Numbered from the stretch's first letter, positions 53,035-62,180 are shown. The stretch is 64,000 nt of DNA from JADFXI01 sp963784135 (GCA_963784135.1 CAWAQG010000004.1:496001-560000); one strand, 5' to 3'. Notes: generated from the letters alone by a model not told the origin. Translations and numbers: made by a program.

Positions 53035-54105
53035 ATGGGGCTGTACAGGCGGAAAGATTCACCTGTTTTTTGGATGTCTTTTACAAAGGACGGAATATCC
53101 TATGACAGGAGCACCAGAACCAGCGACAGGAGAGTTGCAGAGGCGATACTGGGCAAAATCAAAGCGCAGATTGTCGAGGGGAAATGGTTCAACGTTAGCC
53201 AGGCTAAATCGTATAGTTTCGAACAGCTGATGGATGAATACATCACAACACATTCAATGGTTAACAAGACCCCTGAGACCTGCCAGAGGGATAGAGACTA
53301 TATTAAGCACCTATCCCGTATCTTTGGTGAAATGACTCTCGACAAGATTACGCCGGAGCTTGTATCAATGTACAAAAAGTTACGCGTAAGAGACGGCGCC
53401 AAACCAGCGACAATTAAAAACGAGCTGGTATGTCTTAACCATGCCTTGAATCTCGCAACATCGGAATGGCAATGGATTACTCACAATCCGATATTAGGGG
53501 TAAAGAAGCCCGTGGTTGCCAATAAGATCGATCGATGGTTGCTCCAGGATGAGGAAACCGCTTTGATGGGGGGCTGTCACGATAGGGCATGGCTGCTGGA
53601 CGTAATAATATTTGCGCTTAACACCGGAGTCAGGCAGGGCGGGATAAGAGCTCTAAAGTGGAAGGATGTCGATATGTTTCGACGGACAGCGACGATCAAG
53701 AAAAAAAGCCGGATGGGTATGGGAAAGTATACGATTCCTCTTAACTTCACTGTTATGGAACTGCTTACCCGATTAAAGAAGGGTGCGTCGAACATTAACG
53801 GGTTCGTGTTCACCATGAACGGATTGCCTATGACAAAGCGGACGGTCCAGCGGGCGTTCCAGACTGCGGTGACAAGAGCCGAGATCACAAGTTTCCGTTT
53901 CCATGACCTCAGGCATACCTTTGCTACCAGGATGGTGCAGGCAGGTGTGGACATTTATGCCGTCTCTAAATTACTGGGACATGCCAGTATAAAAGAGACG
54001 GAAAGGTATGCTCACCACTCCCCTGAAAGCGTCAGGCACGGAGTTGAAATCCTTGAGAGGTCCCAAGCTCAAAAACTTGTAGAAAAGAAGGCCCAAATAG
54101 GATGA
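53035..54105 (+). CDS. int: Tyrosine-family integrase of the tRNA-Ser island
   Basis: 356 residues. A SAM-like N-terminal core-binding domain (about 60-145) precedes the catalytic domain with R200 (TGVRQGGIRALKW), H290-DL-R293 (HDLRHTFATRM), H316 (LLGHASI) and nucleophile Y325 (ETERYAHH). Tyrosine recombinases of this type integrate at tRNA genes. The intact tRNA-Ser begins 70 bp downstream, so this is very probably the enzyme that created the att junctions. AAAGGAGGGG precedes the ATG. Confidence 0.95.
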   Translation: MGLYRRKDSPVFWMSFTKDGISYDRSTRTSDRRVAEAILGKIKAQIVEGKWFNVSQAKSYSFEQLMDEYITTHSMVNKTPETCQRDRDYIKHLSRIFGEMTLDKITPELVSMYKKLRVRDGAKPATIKNELVCLNHALNLATSEWQWITHNPILGVKKPVVANKIDRWLLQDEETALMGGCHDRAWLLDVIIFALNTGVRQGGIRALKWKDVDMFRRTATIKKKSRMGMGKYTIPLNFTVMELLTRLKKGASNINGFVFTMNGLPMTKRTVQRAFQTAVTRAEITSFRFHDLRHTFATRMVQAGVDIYAVSKLLGHASIKETERYAHHSPESVRHGVEILERSQAQKLVEKKAQIG

Positions 54106-54106
54106 T

Positions 54107-54127
54107 TTCCTACGTTTTTCCTACGTT
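54107..54127. promoter_or_regulatory. Tandem TTCCTACGTT repeats before tRNA-Ser (possible integrase arm sites)
   Basis: Two head-to-tail copies with an 11-bp period lie between the integrase stop and the intact tRNA. The same motif occurs inside both left ends (16476, 27061). Confidence 0.5.
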
Positions 54128-54174
54128 AAAGGGTAGCAATTTCAGTAAGTAATTGATTAAACTATTCAATTCAT

Positions 54175-54265
54175 GGAGAGGTGCCGGAGCGGTTGAACGG
54201 GGCGGTCTCGAAAACCGTTGTGGGATTATATCTCACCCAGGGTTCGAATCCCTGCCTCTCCGCCA
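54175..54265 (+). tRNA. tRNA-Ser(CGA)
   Basis: 91 nt with CCA encoded. Acceptor stem GGAGAGG/CCTCTCC, discriminator G, anticodon loop CTCGAAA giving CGA, a long variable arm (GTGGGATTATATCTCAC) and a T-arm GGTTCGAATCC. All features are canonical for tRNA-Ser. Its 5' 26 nt are duplicated in whole or part at 16326 and 26911, identifying it as the integration target. Confidence 0.97.
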
Positions 54266-54348
54266 TTTTCGCTAATATTGTTGGGTGCTATAGTTATACA
54301 TAAAAAAACCGATAATAACGCATGGTAAAAAAACATGATGGGGAACAT

Positions 54349-55845
54349 ATGAAAAGATTGGGTGTATTGTTTGCTGTCCTGGTCTTTTTTGGCCTTACAC
54401 CGCTGTCATTTTCCGGCGATAAACCCTCCGGGGGAAAAAGCGTGCAACCGGCTGCCCGCGAAGCGGGGCACAAAGAGCAAAGCAAAGGGGCGGATATCGT
54501 GCTGCTTATGGACAGCTCCGGAAGCATGAGGAAAACTGATCCCCAAAATAACAGGAAGACGGCGGCGAAACTTTTTGTATCCCTTCTCGGCGGCGATGAC
54601 CGCGTCGGCATTGTGAGCTTCGGCGATTCTGCAAAGCTGCTGCTGCCGCTCACCCGTAACAGCAAAGAAAATTACTCGAAGTTCATAAGCGCGATAAACA
54701 GGATATCATCAAGGGAATTTTCAACTAATATTTATGAAGGCGTGAAAAAGGGGTTCGATGAGCTGAAAACGTCTGCAAGCAGCAAGAAAGTATTGGTCCT
54801 CTTGTCGGACGGAAAGCTCACACTCGGTTCAAAAGAGAAAGAAGCTGAGGCGCTCAGCAGCCTCTCGGCGTTGCTTCCCGAGCTGGTAAAATCCGGTGCT
54901 ACACTCTCGACGATAGCCTTTAGCGATCAATCCGATGCCAGGTTTCTTGAGGACCTGGCGAGGGCTGGAGGGGGGTTCTTCAAGCTCGCGCTTACTGACC
55001 AGGACATACATGTTATCTTTGCGTCGATGTTCGAGAAAATCAAATCTCCTGACGCGGTCCCTTTTGATGGAGATTCATTCAGCATTGATAAGGACATAAA
55101 AGAGGCGATAGTTTTTATCAGTAAGAAAGCCGGCACAATGACAACATTGGGGGACCCGTCGGGGAAGAAAAACACCCCTTCAAAGTTCGGGAAGAACATT
55201 CAGTGGTTTGAGTCGAAGCTTTTTGATTTGATAACAATCAGGGACCCTCTACCCGGAAAGTGGAAAGTGAATCTGAGTACAAAAGAAGGCAACAGGGTAT
55301 TTGTTATAACCAATCTCAGTCTAAAGAGCTCGTTCAATAGTAATTTTGTGAATAAAAATGAGAAAGTGAGCGGCGACGTTTGGCTCGAGAGGGATGGCGG
55401 CATATTGAAAGAAAAGAACATTCTTGATCAGATAGCACTCTCTGCTGAACTTACCGGGCCTGACGGCAAGTCATCGAAAGTCGGGCTTCACGGCAGCGGG
55501 CAACCGGATGGGGGAGTATTTTCTTTTGAATTTGTTGCTCCGAATACAGGTGATTATGCAATTACTCTTATGGCTGAAGGCAAGACATTCAAACGAACCA
55601 GGACGGTCCAGTTTAAGGTGGTGGAGCCGGCGCTTGCATCGGCGGGCAGTGGGAAGACCCTCCCCGGACCGGCGTCAAATAAAAGGGCAGCAGTACCTGT
55701 CAATTCATGGGAACCGGTCCTGATAAAGTTCGGTATTATAAACGCATCTCTTCTGGCCCTGGCCGGGACAATCTTTCTGATCAAAAAAATTAAGGCAAGA
55801 ATGAACAACAGGAAAACAAAGAAAAAAGGAGGGGCCTCGAAATAG
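54349..55845 (+). CDS. Secreted/membrane von Willebrand factor A-domain protein
   Basis: About 498 residues from ATG 54349 (GGGGAAC before it), with a signal peptide (KRLGVLFAVLVFFGLTPLSFSG). The vWA domain has the MIDAS motif DSSGS (LLMDSSGSMR) and later T and D elements (LSDGKLTLG). A beta-rich region follows and a C-terminal membrane helix (IINASLLALAGTIFLIKKIK). It likely binds a protein partner outside the cytoplasmic membrane. The next gene starts 22 bp later and is probably in the same operon. Confidence 0.88.
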   Translation: MKRLGVLFAVLVFFGLTPLSFSGDKPSGGKSVQPAAREAGHKEQSKGADIVLLMDSSGSMRKTDPQNNRKTAAKLFVSLLGGDDRVGIVSFGDSAKLLLPLTRNSKENYSKFISAINRISSREFSTNIYEGVKKGFDELKTSASSKKVLVLLSDGKLTLGSKEKEAEALSSLSALLPELVKSGATLSTIAFSDQSDARFLEDLARAGGGFFKLALTDQDIHVIFASMFEKIKSPDAVPFDGDSFSIDKDIKEAIVFISKKAGTMTTLGDPSGKKNTPSKFGKNIQWFESKLFDLITIRDPLPGKWKVNLSTKEGNRVFVITNLSLKSSFNSNFVNKNEKVSGDVWLERDGGILKEKNILDQIALSAELTGPDGKSSKVGLHGSGQPDGGVFSFEFVAPNTGDYAITLMAEGKTFKRTRTVQFKVVEPALASAGSGKTLPGPASNKRAAVPVNSWEPVLIKFGIINASLLALAGTIFLIKKIKARMNNRKTKKKGGASK

Positions 55846-55866
55846 TACAAGGCATAGCGAGGCGTA

Positions 55867-56724
55867 ATGAAAATGGTGACGATTGATCCTCTTTATTTTT
55901 TATTGCTGATAGAGCTTATCTTTATATTGTTTGTGCTCACGGTCTATCTTTTTTCGAGGAACAGGAAGCACAAAGACCTGTACCAGAAAACCTTGAGAAA
56001 GTTAAATGACCTTAAGAGCGAAAGGAGCATAGAGACTTTTGAACGTCCTGCGTCAATTGAATCAGATCTTCCGGAAAACCTGCCGGAAAGCCTGATAGAG
56101 GAGCAGGAGCAGCAGCCGCAGCCGCTTGAGGATTCCGGCCAGGCGGCTTTTGCGGAGGCCTTGCAGCCTGACGACGAGGAAGGCGGGGCAATGCCGGACC
56201 GGATCAGACGGCTGCAGCGGATGGTAAATTCTCAGAAAAGCACCATACTGGAACTGATGTGCTACAAGGATGTCTTTGAGGGAGCAAGAAAACGGCTGGT
56301 ATTACTACAGCAGGACAACAACGGACTGCAGGACAAGATAAAGGACTTTATCAAAGGCGGTGCTGAAGGCGCAGGGTTTGCAGAGGCCGTGGCCGCTTTA
56401 GAAGAAAATAACCGCGAACTCGAAAAATTCTTGACTATTATTGACAGGGAAGATGAAAGGCTTAGTGAAAAGTTTCAGGTTTGGGAGGAAGAGTTTAGGC
56501 GCATCTCAGAGGATATGGAAACAAGTTCTGATGCAGCTGCTGTTGACGATACAAGATATGCCGAGATACTTCAGGAAAAAGAAATGCTGGCCGCCAGGAG
56601 TAAGGAATTCCAGGAGCAACTCGAAGAAAAGAACAAAAATCTCGAAGCAATGCAGGCCCAGTACGAAGACCTCGAAAAAGAATATATGATTCTTTACCGG
56701 CAGCAGCAGGCCCAACAGCCTTAG
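55867..56724 (+). CDS. Membrane-anchored coiled-coil protein
   Basis: 285 residues. One N-terminal helix (YFLLLIELIFILFVLTVYLF), an acidic linker rich in Glu/Gln (EEQEQQPQPLEDSGQ), then a long coiled coil (about 165-280). No family recognised. It may be a partner of the vWA protein. Confidence 0.75.
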   Translation: MKMVTIDPLYFLLLIELIFILFVLTVYLFSRNRKHKDLYQKTLRKLNDLKSERSIETFERPASIESDLPENLPESLIEEQEQQPQPLEDSGQAAFAEALQPDDEEGGAMPDRIRRLQRMVNSQKSTILELMCYKDVFEGARKRLVLLQQDNNGLQDKIKDFIKGGAEGAGFAEAVAALEENNRELEKFLTIIDREDERLSEKFQVWEEEFRRISEDMETSSDAAAVDDTRYAEILQEKEMLAARSKEFQEQLEEKNKNLEAMQAQYEDLEKEYMILYRQQQAQQP

Positions 56725-56750
56725 TACGTCAGTCCATAAATACGGTCAGG

Positions 56751-57911
56751 TCAAAATACAAATACTGAAATCACCGCGGCGGTCAGGACGACAAAGACAA
56801 TTTCTGTTTTTTTAAGCAGGGCGGCAAAGGCTGCAAAGACCAATAAAGACCTGCCGATGTCCCATGGCACTGTCGATGCAAACTTTATGTCCACAAAGAA
56901 AAGGAGACCTACAAAGGAAGCCAGTATCCCTTTTGTAGCCCTTGTGAAAAATAAAGAAGCCTTCAGTCTGTCGAAGACCGGCGTTATGGCAACGACCATT
57001 AGGAAAGAAGGTGTAAATATTGCCAGTGTGGCAACTATTGCGCCTGATAATCCATTGATCATTTGGCCGACAAAGGTTGACGTGATAACAATAGGGCCGG
57101 GCGTTACCTGTCCGAGCGCTATACCATCCATAAACGTTTTGTTGTCCAGCCATCCCCTGACATTCACTATTTCATGAAGCATCAGGGGCAAGGATGCAAA
57201 GCCACCCCCAAAGGCAAAGAGGTCGATCTTCATCATCAATGCCGCCAGTTTAAAAAGCTTCATGTCCGTCATATATAGCGCAAAAAGTCCGGCAAAGGGG
57301 AAAAGGAGGAGAAGCAGAAGTCGTTTGAGACTATGATTGTTTCTTTTTCGTCCAATTTCCGGTGGAGGGCTGATATTTGTTCTCCAGTGAAATAGAAGGC
57401 CCGCGAGAGCGGCGACGGCAATTACGATGATCGGGCTTATGCCTGCCCAAAAAAGAACGGATGATGTAACGGCGAGAAGAATGTCTTTATAATCCCTGAA
57501 AGTGTTTTTCCCAAAGGACCAGACCGCGTTTGCAACAATGGCCACCACAACTACTTGCAGCCCGTTGAAGAGCGAGATGGCCCCCGGGACAGAATGGTAT
57601 TCTTTATAAAGCGATGAAAGAAACAGCATCAAAATAAAAGCGGGCAAGCCGAACCCGACATATGATACTAACGCCCCTGATATGCCCTTTGATCTGAGAC
57701 CGACATAAGCTGCCGTTTGCATGGCAGTTGCACCGGGGATGGATTGACAGATGACAACGCCATCTTTAAATGTTTCTTCATCAAGCCATTTGTGGCGGGT
57801 AACGGACATTTCCCTTATATATGCAACCATTGCGGGACCGCCAAAGGCTGTCAGCCCAAGTTTGAGGAAAGACAGAAACAGCCCTGCTGTGACGGGTTTA
57901 TGGATTGACAT
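56751..57911 (-). CDS. chrA: Chromate transporter family protein (ChrA-like)
   Basis: 386 residues with two homologous halves: FLKLGLTAFGGPAMVAYIREMSV...ICQSIPGATAMQTAAYVG and LMMKIDLFAFGGGFASLPLMLHEIV...GQVTPGPIVITSTFVG. This is the long, fused form of the CHR family, which exports chromate; some members act on other anions. It is convergent with the coiled-coil gene. Confidence 0.93.
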   Translation of the reverse strand: MSIHKPVTAGLFLSFLKLGLTAFGGPAMVAYIREMSVTRHKWLDEETFKDGVVICQSIPGATAMQTAAYVGLRSKGISGALVSYVGFGLPAFILMLFLSSLYKEYHSVPGAISLFNGLQVVVVAIVANAVWSFGKNTFRDYKDILLAVTSSVLFWAGISPIIVIAVAALAGLLFHWRTNISPPPEIGRKRNNHSLKRLLLLLLFPFAGLFALYMTDMKLFKLAALMMKIDLFAFGGGFASLPLMLHEIVNVRGWLDNKTFMDGIALGQVTPGPIVITSTFVGQMINGLSGAIVATLAIFTPSFLMVVAITPVFDRLKASLFFTRATKGILASFVGLLFFVDIKFASTVPWDIGRSLLVFAAFAALLKKTEIVFVVLTAAVISVFVF

Positions 57912-58006
57912 GGCGTAATTATAACCCTTTTCAATATGAAAAAAAATCAGCTTTATGATATAACATATTATTCAAATGTTTCAGAGCAGCATACTGGAGG
58001 GAGCTT

Positions 58007-58984
58007 TTGAGAATACTTGTTACCGGCGGTGCAGGATATATCGGAAGCCACGTAGTCAAGGCCCTGGGCGAGCATGCCTATGAGGTATTGACCTATGATA
58101 ATCTTTCTTCAGGCAATAAATGGGCGGTCCTGTATGGCGACATTGTTGCAGCTGATTTGTCGGACAGTGCCGAACTGGGGAGGGTGCTCAGGGATTTCAG
58201 GCCTGACGCGGTAATGCATTTTGCCGCATCTATTATTGTGTCTGAGAGCGTCAGGGAACCGCTGAAATATTATATGAATAATACGGTCAATACCATAAAG
58301 CTCATCGAGGCGATGCTCGAAAATGGGGTCAACCGGCTTATCTTTTCTTCTACAGCCGCGGTATACGGCATTCCTGTGACAATACCGGTTTCCGAAGACG
58401 CACCGTTGTCGGCAATCAATCCTTACGGGACATCAAAAATGATGTCTGAGTCTGTTCTCAGGGATTTGGCTATTGCGAAAGACGACTTCAGGTATGCAGC
58501 GCTGAGGTATTTTAATGTGGCCGGAGCTGACCGTGAAAACAGGATAGGGCAGGCGTATAAACAATCTACTCATTTGATAACACGGGCGCTTAAAACGGCG
58601 AAGGGTGACTTCGCAGAGCTGCAGATATTCGGTACTGATTACCCTACGCCTGACGGTACCTGTATCCGCGACTATATTCATGTCGATGACCTGGCCGATG
58701 CCCACATTGCCGCTCTCCGTTACCTCCTTGAGGGAAATCAAAGCGTCGTGCTCAACTGCGGTTACGGTCATGGCTATTCGGTGAGGGAAGTGATTGAGAT
58801 GGTGAAAAAAGTGACTGCTCTGGATTTTAAGGTTGAAGAGGCCGGCAGGAGAGCAGGGGACCCTCCTTCTCTTGTTGCCGGCAACTCGAAAATTAAAGGA
58901 TTGCTGAGCTGGACCCCCGCATATGATAATCTGGAATATATTATAAAGACTGCGTGGGAATGGGAGCGGCGGCTTAGTGGATAA
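58007..58984 (+). CDS. galE: UDP-glucose 4-epimerase
   Basis: Interconverts UDP-glucose and UDP-galactose. 325 residues from TTG 58007, which has a GGAGGGAG site. NAD-binding GGAGYIGSH (7-15), and the catalytic Y140-GTS-K144 (NPYGTSKMMSE) preceded by SSTAAVYG. The PDGTCIRDYIHVDDLADAHI signature is present. The protein has the usual length. Confidence 0.93.
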   Translation: MRILVTGGAGYIGSHVVKALGEHAYEVLTYDNLSSGNKWAVLYGDIVAADLSDSAELGRVLRDFRPDAVMHFAASIIVSESVREPLKYYMNNTVNTIKLIEAMLENGVNRLIFSSTAAVYGIPVTIPVSEDAPLSAINPYGTSKMMSESVLRDLAIAKDDFRYAALRYFNVAGADRENRIGQAYKQSTHLITRALKTAKGDFAELQIFGTDYPTPDGTCIRDYIHVDDLADAHIAALRYLLEGNQSVVLNCGYGHGYSVREVIEMVKKVTALDFKVEEAGRRAGDPPSLVAGNSKIKGLLSWTPAYDNLEYIIKTAWEWERRLSG

Positions 58985-58997
58985 TATATTGATTGAA

Positions 58998-59140
58998 GTC
59001 GTTATACCCGCGAACGGGTCCCCGGAAAATCGAAGACTTTCCGGGGTGCGGAAGGCGGCTACCCATGGCGTAAGCAACTACCTGAAAAGAGTGGATTCCC
59101 GTTTTCACCAGCAGTAGGTGCTCTTAAGCACGGGAATGAC
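58998..59140. repeat. Intergenic hairpin repeat, third relative
   Basis: GTCGTTATACCCGCGAA, hairpin CCCCGGAAA...TTTCCGGGG, then GGATTCCCGTTTTCACCAGC and AGTAGGTGCTCTTAAGCACG. It matches the body of the 14048-14243 element but lacks the ATGGCTATGCATTTG ends. The rest of the spacer to 59270 shows no gene. Confidence 0.8.
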
Positions 59141-59270
59141 GAACAAACGCTTTCCCAGACTTTTTGCGCTGTCGTCGTAATTAACTACCTAAATTGACAA
59201 AGTGTTGATTCAAAAACTATAATTATTTTAAAGGTTTTTTTAATTTTATTTTGAAAATGCGGGAGGTATT

Positions 59271-59603
59271 ATGGCAGAAGGGATTGTGGATCTTACGAGC
59301 GCTGCATGGGACAGTGAAGTTTTACAAGCCGGCGGACTGGTTATGGTTGATTTCTGGGCGGTGTGGTGCGGTCCATGCAGAATGATAGCTCCGACAATTG
59401 AAGAATTGGCAAAGGAATATGCAGGCAAGGTAAAAGTGGGAAAGTTGAATACTGATGAAAATCCCGAGGTTGCGAGCAAGTACAAGATAATGGGTATCCC
59501 TACAGTTATGTTTTTCAAAGACGGACAGAAAGTAGACCAGGTTGTGGGGGCCGTCCCCAAACCCCAGCTTAAGGCCAAGATAGACTCGCTTCTGTCAACT
59601 TAA
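59271..59603 (+). CDS. trxA: Thioredoxin
   Basis: 110 residues with FWAVWCGPCRMIAP (C33-GP-C36) and the cis-Pro loop GIPTVMFF. Cytoplasmic disulfide reductase. GGGAGG precedes the ATG. Its TAA overlaps the start of the TlpA-like gene (TAATG), so both are co-translated. Confidence 0.95.
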   Translation: MAEGIVDLTSAAWDSEVLQAGGLVMVDFWAVWCGPCRMIAPTIEELAKEYAGKVKVGKLNTDENPEVASKYKIMGIPTVMFFKDGQKVDQVVGAVPKPQLKAKIDSLLST

Positions 59604-60106
59604 TGAAGAAAAGGCTTTATTATTTTTTTGCAGCGACCTTTGTTGTTGTTTTGTTTTTATCATGCTCAAATGCGGAAAAGGCGGCAGTCGGCAGTGCTCC
59701 TCCCTTTGTCCTTTCCACTATCAAAAATGACAGGCTGGGCCTTAGTGATTACAGGGGCAAAGTAGTCATGCTTGAATTTTTCGCGTCGTGGTGTCCTCCA
59801 TGTCAGATGACGGCGCCGGAACTGAAATCTATTTATGAAAAGTATATGGGAAAGGGGTTCGTTGTATTGGCTATAGCAATGGACGATGGACCCAATGCGT
59901 TATCGGCGGTCAAGAATTTTGTAAATGAATTCGGGGTCCCCTATCCGGTCATGATTGACGATGGCACGGTAAGCAGACAATATCAGGTGATCAGTATCCC
60001 GACGAGCTTTATTATCGACAAAGAGGGGAATATAAGAGACAAGCATATTGGGCTGCTCCCCGATTTGGCGAGCACCCTCTCGAAAGAGATAGAAACCCTG
60101 TTATAA
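59603..60106 (+). CDS. TlpA/ResA-like thioredoxin-fold lipoprotein
   Basis: 167 residues. Signal peptide II with lipobox LFLSC (Cys21), then a thioredoxin fold with C64-PP-C67 (ASWCPPCQM) and cis-Pro ISIPTSFIID. It probably reduces apocytochrome thiols or other periplasmic disulfides. It is coupled to trxA, and ffh follows after 19 bp. Confidence 0.92.
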   Translation: MKKRLYYFFAATFVVVLFLSCSNAEKAAVGSAPPFVLSTIKNDRLGLSDYRGKVVMLEFFASWCPPCQMTAPELKSIYEKYMGKGFVVLAIAMDDGPNALSAVKNFVNEFGVPYPVMIDDGTVSRQYQVISIPTSFIIDKEGNIRDKHIGLLPDLASTLSKEIETLL

Positions 60107-60125
60107 AGGCACGGAGACTGCAGAG

Positions 60126-61448
60126 ATGTTCGAATCGCTAAGCGACAAACTTGACGCCGTATTCAGGAAATTAAAAGGCAGAGGACTTCTCAAAGAAGAA
60201 GACGTTGATGTTGCGCTCAAGGAGATACGGCTGGCCCTGCTCGAAGCCGATGTGAATTTCAAGGTTGTTAAAGACTTTGTTTCACACGTCCGCGAGAGAG
60301 CCATAGGAAAAGAGGTGCTGGAAAGCCTCTCGCCGGGACAGCAGGTAGTCAAAATAGTGCATGACTCTCTCTGTGAGCTTCTTGGCGTTTCCAATAGCCG
60401 TATACAACTCGCCCCTAACCCCCCTACTATAGTTATGATGATCGGCCTTCAGGGTTCCGGCAAAACTACAACTTCAGCCAAGCTCGCCCTTTTCTTTAAA
60501 AAAGAGGGCAGAAGGCCGATGCTTGTTGCTGCTGATCTCCAGAGGCCTGCTGCGATTGACCAGCTCTCGGCGCTCGGCAAACAGATAGACGTCCCTGTTT
60601 TTGCAGCAAAAGAAATAAAGGACCCTGTTACTGTCTGCGGCGAAGCTGTCAAACAGGCAAAACTGGCCGGCAGGGATGTGGTCATTCTCGATACTGCCGG
60701 CAGATTGCACATCAATGAGGACTTGATGAACGAATTGCTGCGGGTAAAGGGCGCTGTCAATCCCCGCGAAGTGCTGCTTGTTGCGGATGCCATGACGGGT
60801 CAGGATGCCGTTAACATGGCGAAGAGTTTCAATGAGCAGATCGGCATAGACGGCATCATTCTCACCAAGATGGATGGTGATGCGAGGGGCGGAGCTGCGC
60901 TTTCCATAAGAAGCGTTACCGGCAAGCCTATAAAATTTATCGGCGCCGGCGAGAAAATAGATATGCTTGAGCCTTTCTATCCCGACCGTATTGCCGGCAG
61001 AATACTCGGCATGGGTGATGTGCTCACACTTATAGAACAGGCCCAGCAGTCCATTGATCAAAAAGAGGCTGAAAAGCTTCAAAAAAAGATCATGGAGGAA
61101 AGCTTTACGTTTGAAGACCTGAGGGACCAGCTTAAGAAACTGCGCAGCATGGGACCGATCGAAAACCTGCTTGGCATGATTCCTGGCATGAACAACGCCA
61201 TGAAGAATGTGAAGGTGGACGAGAAGGAATTTGTCAAAATAGAAGCCATTATTAATTCGATGACCCCAAAGGAAAGACGCAACCACAACATCATTAACGG
61301 CAGCAGGAGAAAACGGATCGCTGCGGGCAGCGGCACGACGGCGGCAGATATAAACCGGCTTGTCAAACAATACCTCGAGATGAAGAAGATGATGAAAATG
61401 TTTAAAGGGAATAAGGGTTTCAGGCTGCCTAAAGGATTTTCTTTTTAA
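60126..61448 (+). CDS. ffh: Signal recognition particle protein Ffh
   Basis: 440 residues: N domain, GTPase G domain (GLQGSGKTTT, DTAGRLHIN, TKMDGDARGG), and a methionine-rich M domain (GPIENLLGMIPGMNNAMK, MKKMMKMF) that binds 4.5S RNA and signal sequences. Targets nascent membrane proteins with FtsY. It begins the classic ffh-rpsP-KH-trmD-rplS order. Confidence 0.97.
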   Translation: MFESLSDKLDAVFRKLKGRGLLKEEDVDVALKEIRLALLEADVNFKVVKDFVSHVRERAIGKEVLESLSPGQQVVKIVHDSLCELLGVSNSRIQLAPNPPTIVMMIGLQGSGKTTTSAKLALFFKKEGRRPMLVAADLQRPAAIDQLSALGKQIDVPVFAAKEIKDPVTVCGEAVKQAKLAGRDVVILDTAGRLHINEDLMNELLRVKGAVNPREVLLVADAMTGQDAVNMAKSFNEQIGIDGIILTKMDGDARGGAALSIRSVTGKPIKFIGAGEKIDMLEPFYPDRIAGRILGMGDVLTLIEQAQQSIDQKEAEKLQKKIMEESFTFEDLRDQLKKLRSMGPIENLLGMIPGMNNAMKNVKVDEKEFVKIEAIINSMTPKERRNHNIINGSRRKRIAAGSGTTAADINRLVKQYLEMKKMMKMFKGNKGFRLPKGFSF

Positions 61449-61577
61449 TTATTTTTGTCTTGCATACAGGGACTTGAATATATTAAACTATTCAGTTCCG
61501 ATAAAGGTATTTTGCTCTTTTGAGTTGTAAAAAGTATAATTGATTATAGAGTTTTCTATTAATGCAGGAGGTGAAAT

Positions 61578-61814
61578 TTGGTTAAGATCAGGTTGACAAG
61601 GATGGGGGCCCATAAGAAACCGTTTTATAGAATTATTGTGGCTGACTCCAGGGCAAGAAGAGACGGTCCCTTTGTTGAGGTTATAGGCACATACGATCCA
61701 AAGAAAGAGCCATCTGAAATAAAGGTCAATTTGGAGCGTGCAAAGCACTGGATTGAACTTGGCGCACAACCTACGGATACCGTGAGGAGACTTTTACAAC
61801 GGGCCGGGGCGTAG
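61578..61814 (+). CDS. rpsP: 30S ribosomal protein S16
   Basis: 78 residues from TTG 61578 after GCAGGAGG. VKIRLTRMGAHKKPFYRIIV and ARRDGPFVEVIGTYDP are S16 signatures. A small-subunit protein needed for 30S assembly. It is followed by the KH-domain gene after about 70 bp. Confidence 0.96.
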   Translation: MVKIRLTRMGAHKKPFYRIIVADSRARRDGPFVEVIGTYDPKKEPSEIKVNLERAKHWIELGAQPTDTVRRLLQRAGA

Positions 61815-61885
61815 TACCGGAGTTTCCCAAACTCAAGGTTTAGGGGGATGGTGCTAAACCAATTTGCCAACTTGGAGGTGGAGAG

Positions 61886-62116
61886 ATGAAGACATTGATT
61901 GAGACTATGGCTAAGGCACTGGTTGATAAGCCTGAAGATGTTAAAGTGACTGAAATTGAGGGTGAGAAGACCACGGTATATGAACTCAGAGTATTTCAGA
62001 CGGACCTTGGCAAGGTAATCGGCAAGCAGGGGAAAACCGCTCGTGCGATGAGGACGATCCTGGGCGCTGCCGGGACAAAGATAGGCAAACGGTGCGTCCT
62101 TGAGATATTAGAATAA
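61886..62116 (+). CDS. khpA: KH-domain RNA-binding protein (KhpA/YlqC)
   Basis: 76 residues with the KH loop VIGKQGKTARAMRTIL. Small RNA-binding protein that acts on ribosome maturation or small RNAs. GGAGG lies before the ATG. In most genomes rimM and trmD follow; here a terminator and then trmD follow. Confidence 0.94.
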   Translation: MKTLIETMAKALVDKPEDVKVTEIEGEKTTVYELRVFQTDLGKVIGKQGKTARAMRTILGAAGTKIGKRCVLEILE

Positions 62117-62139
62117 GATTTGTCTTTTCAATAACAGGC

Positions 62140-62169
62140 AAAGGGGCGTTTGCAATAAACGCCCCTTTT
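62140..62169 (+). terminator. Rho-independent terminator between khpA and trmD
   Basis: AAAGGGGCGTTT-GCAAT-AAACGCCCCTTT followed by T: a 12-bp perfect stem. It lies at the normal position of rimM and would split the cluster into two transcripts. Confidence 0.9.
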
Positions 62170-62180
62170 GATTTGGTATA

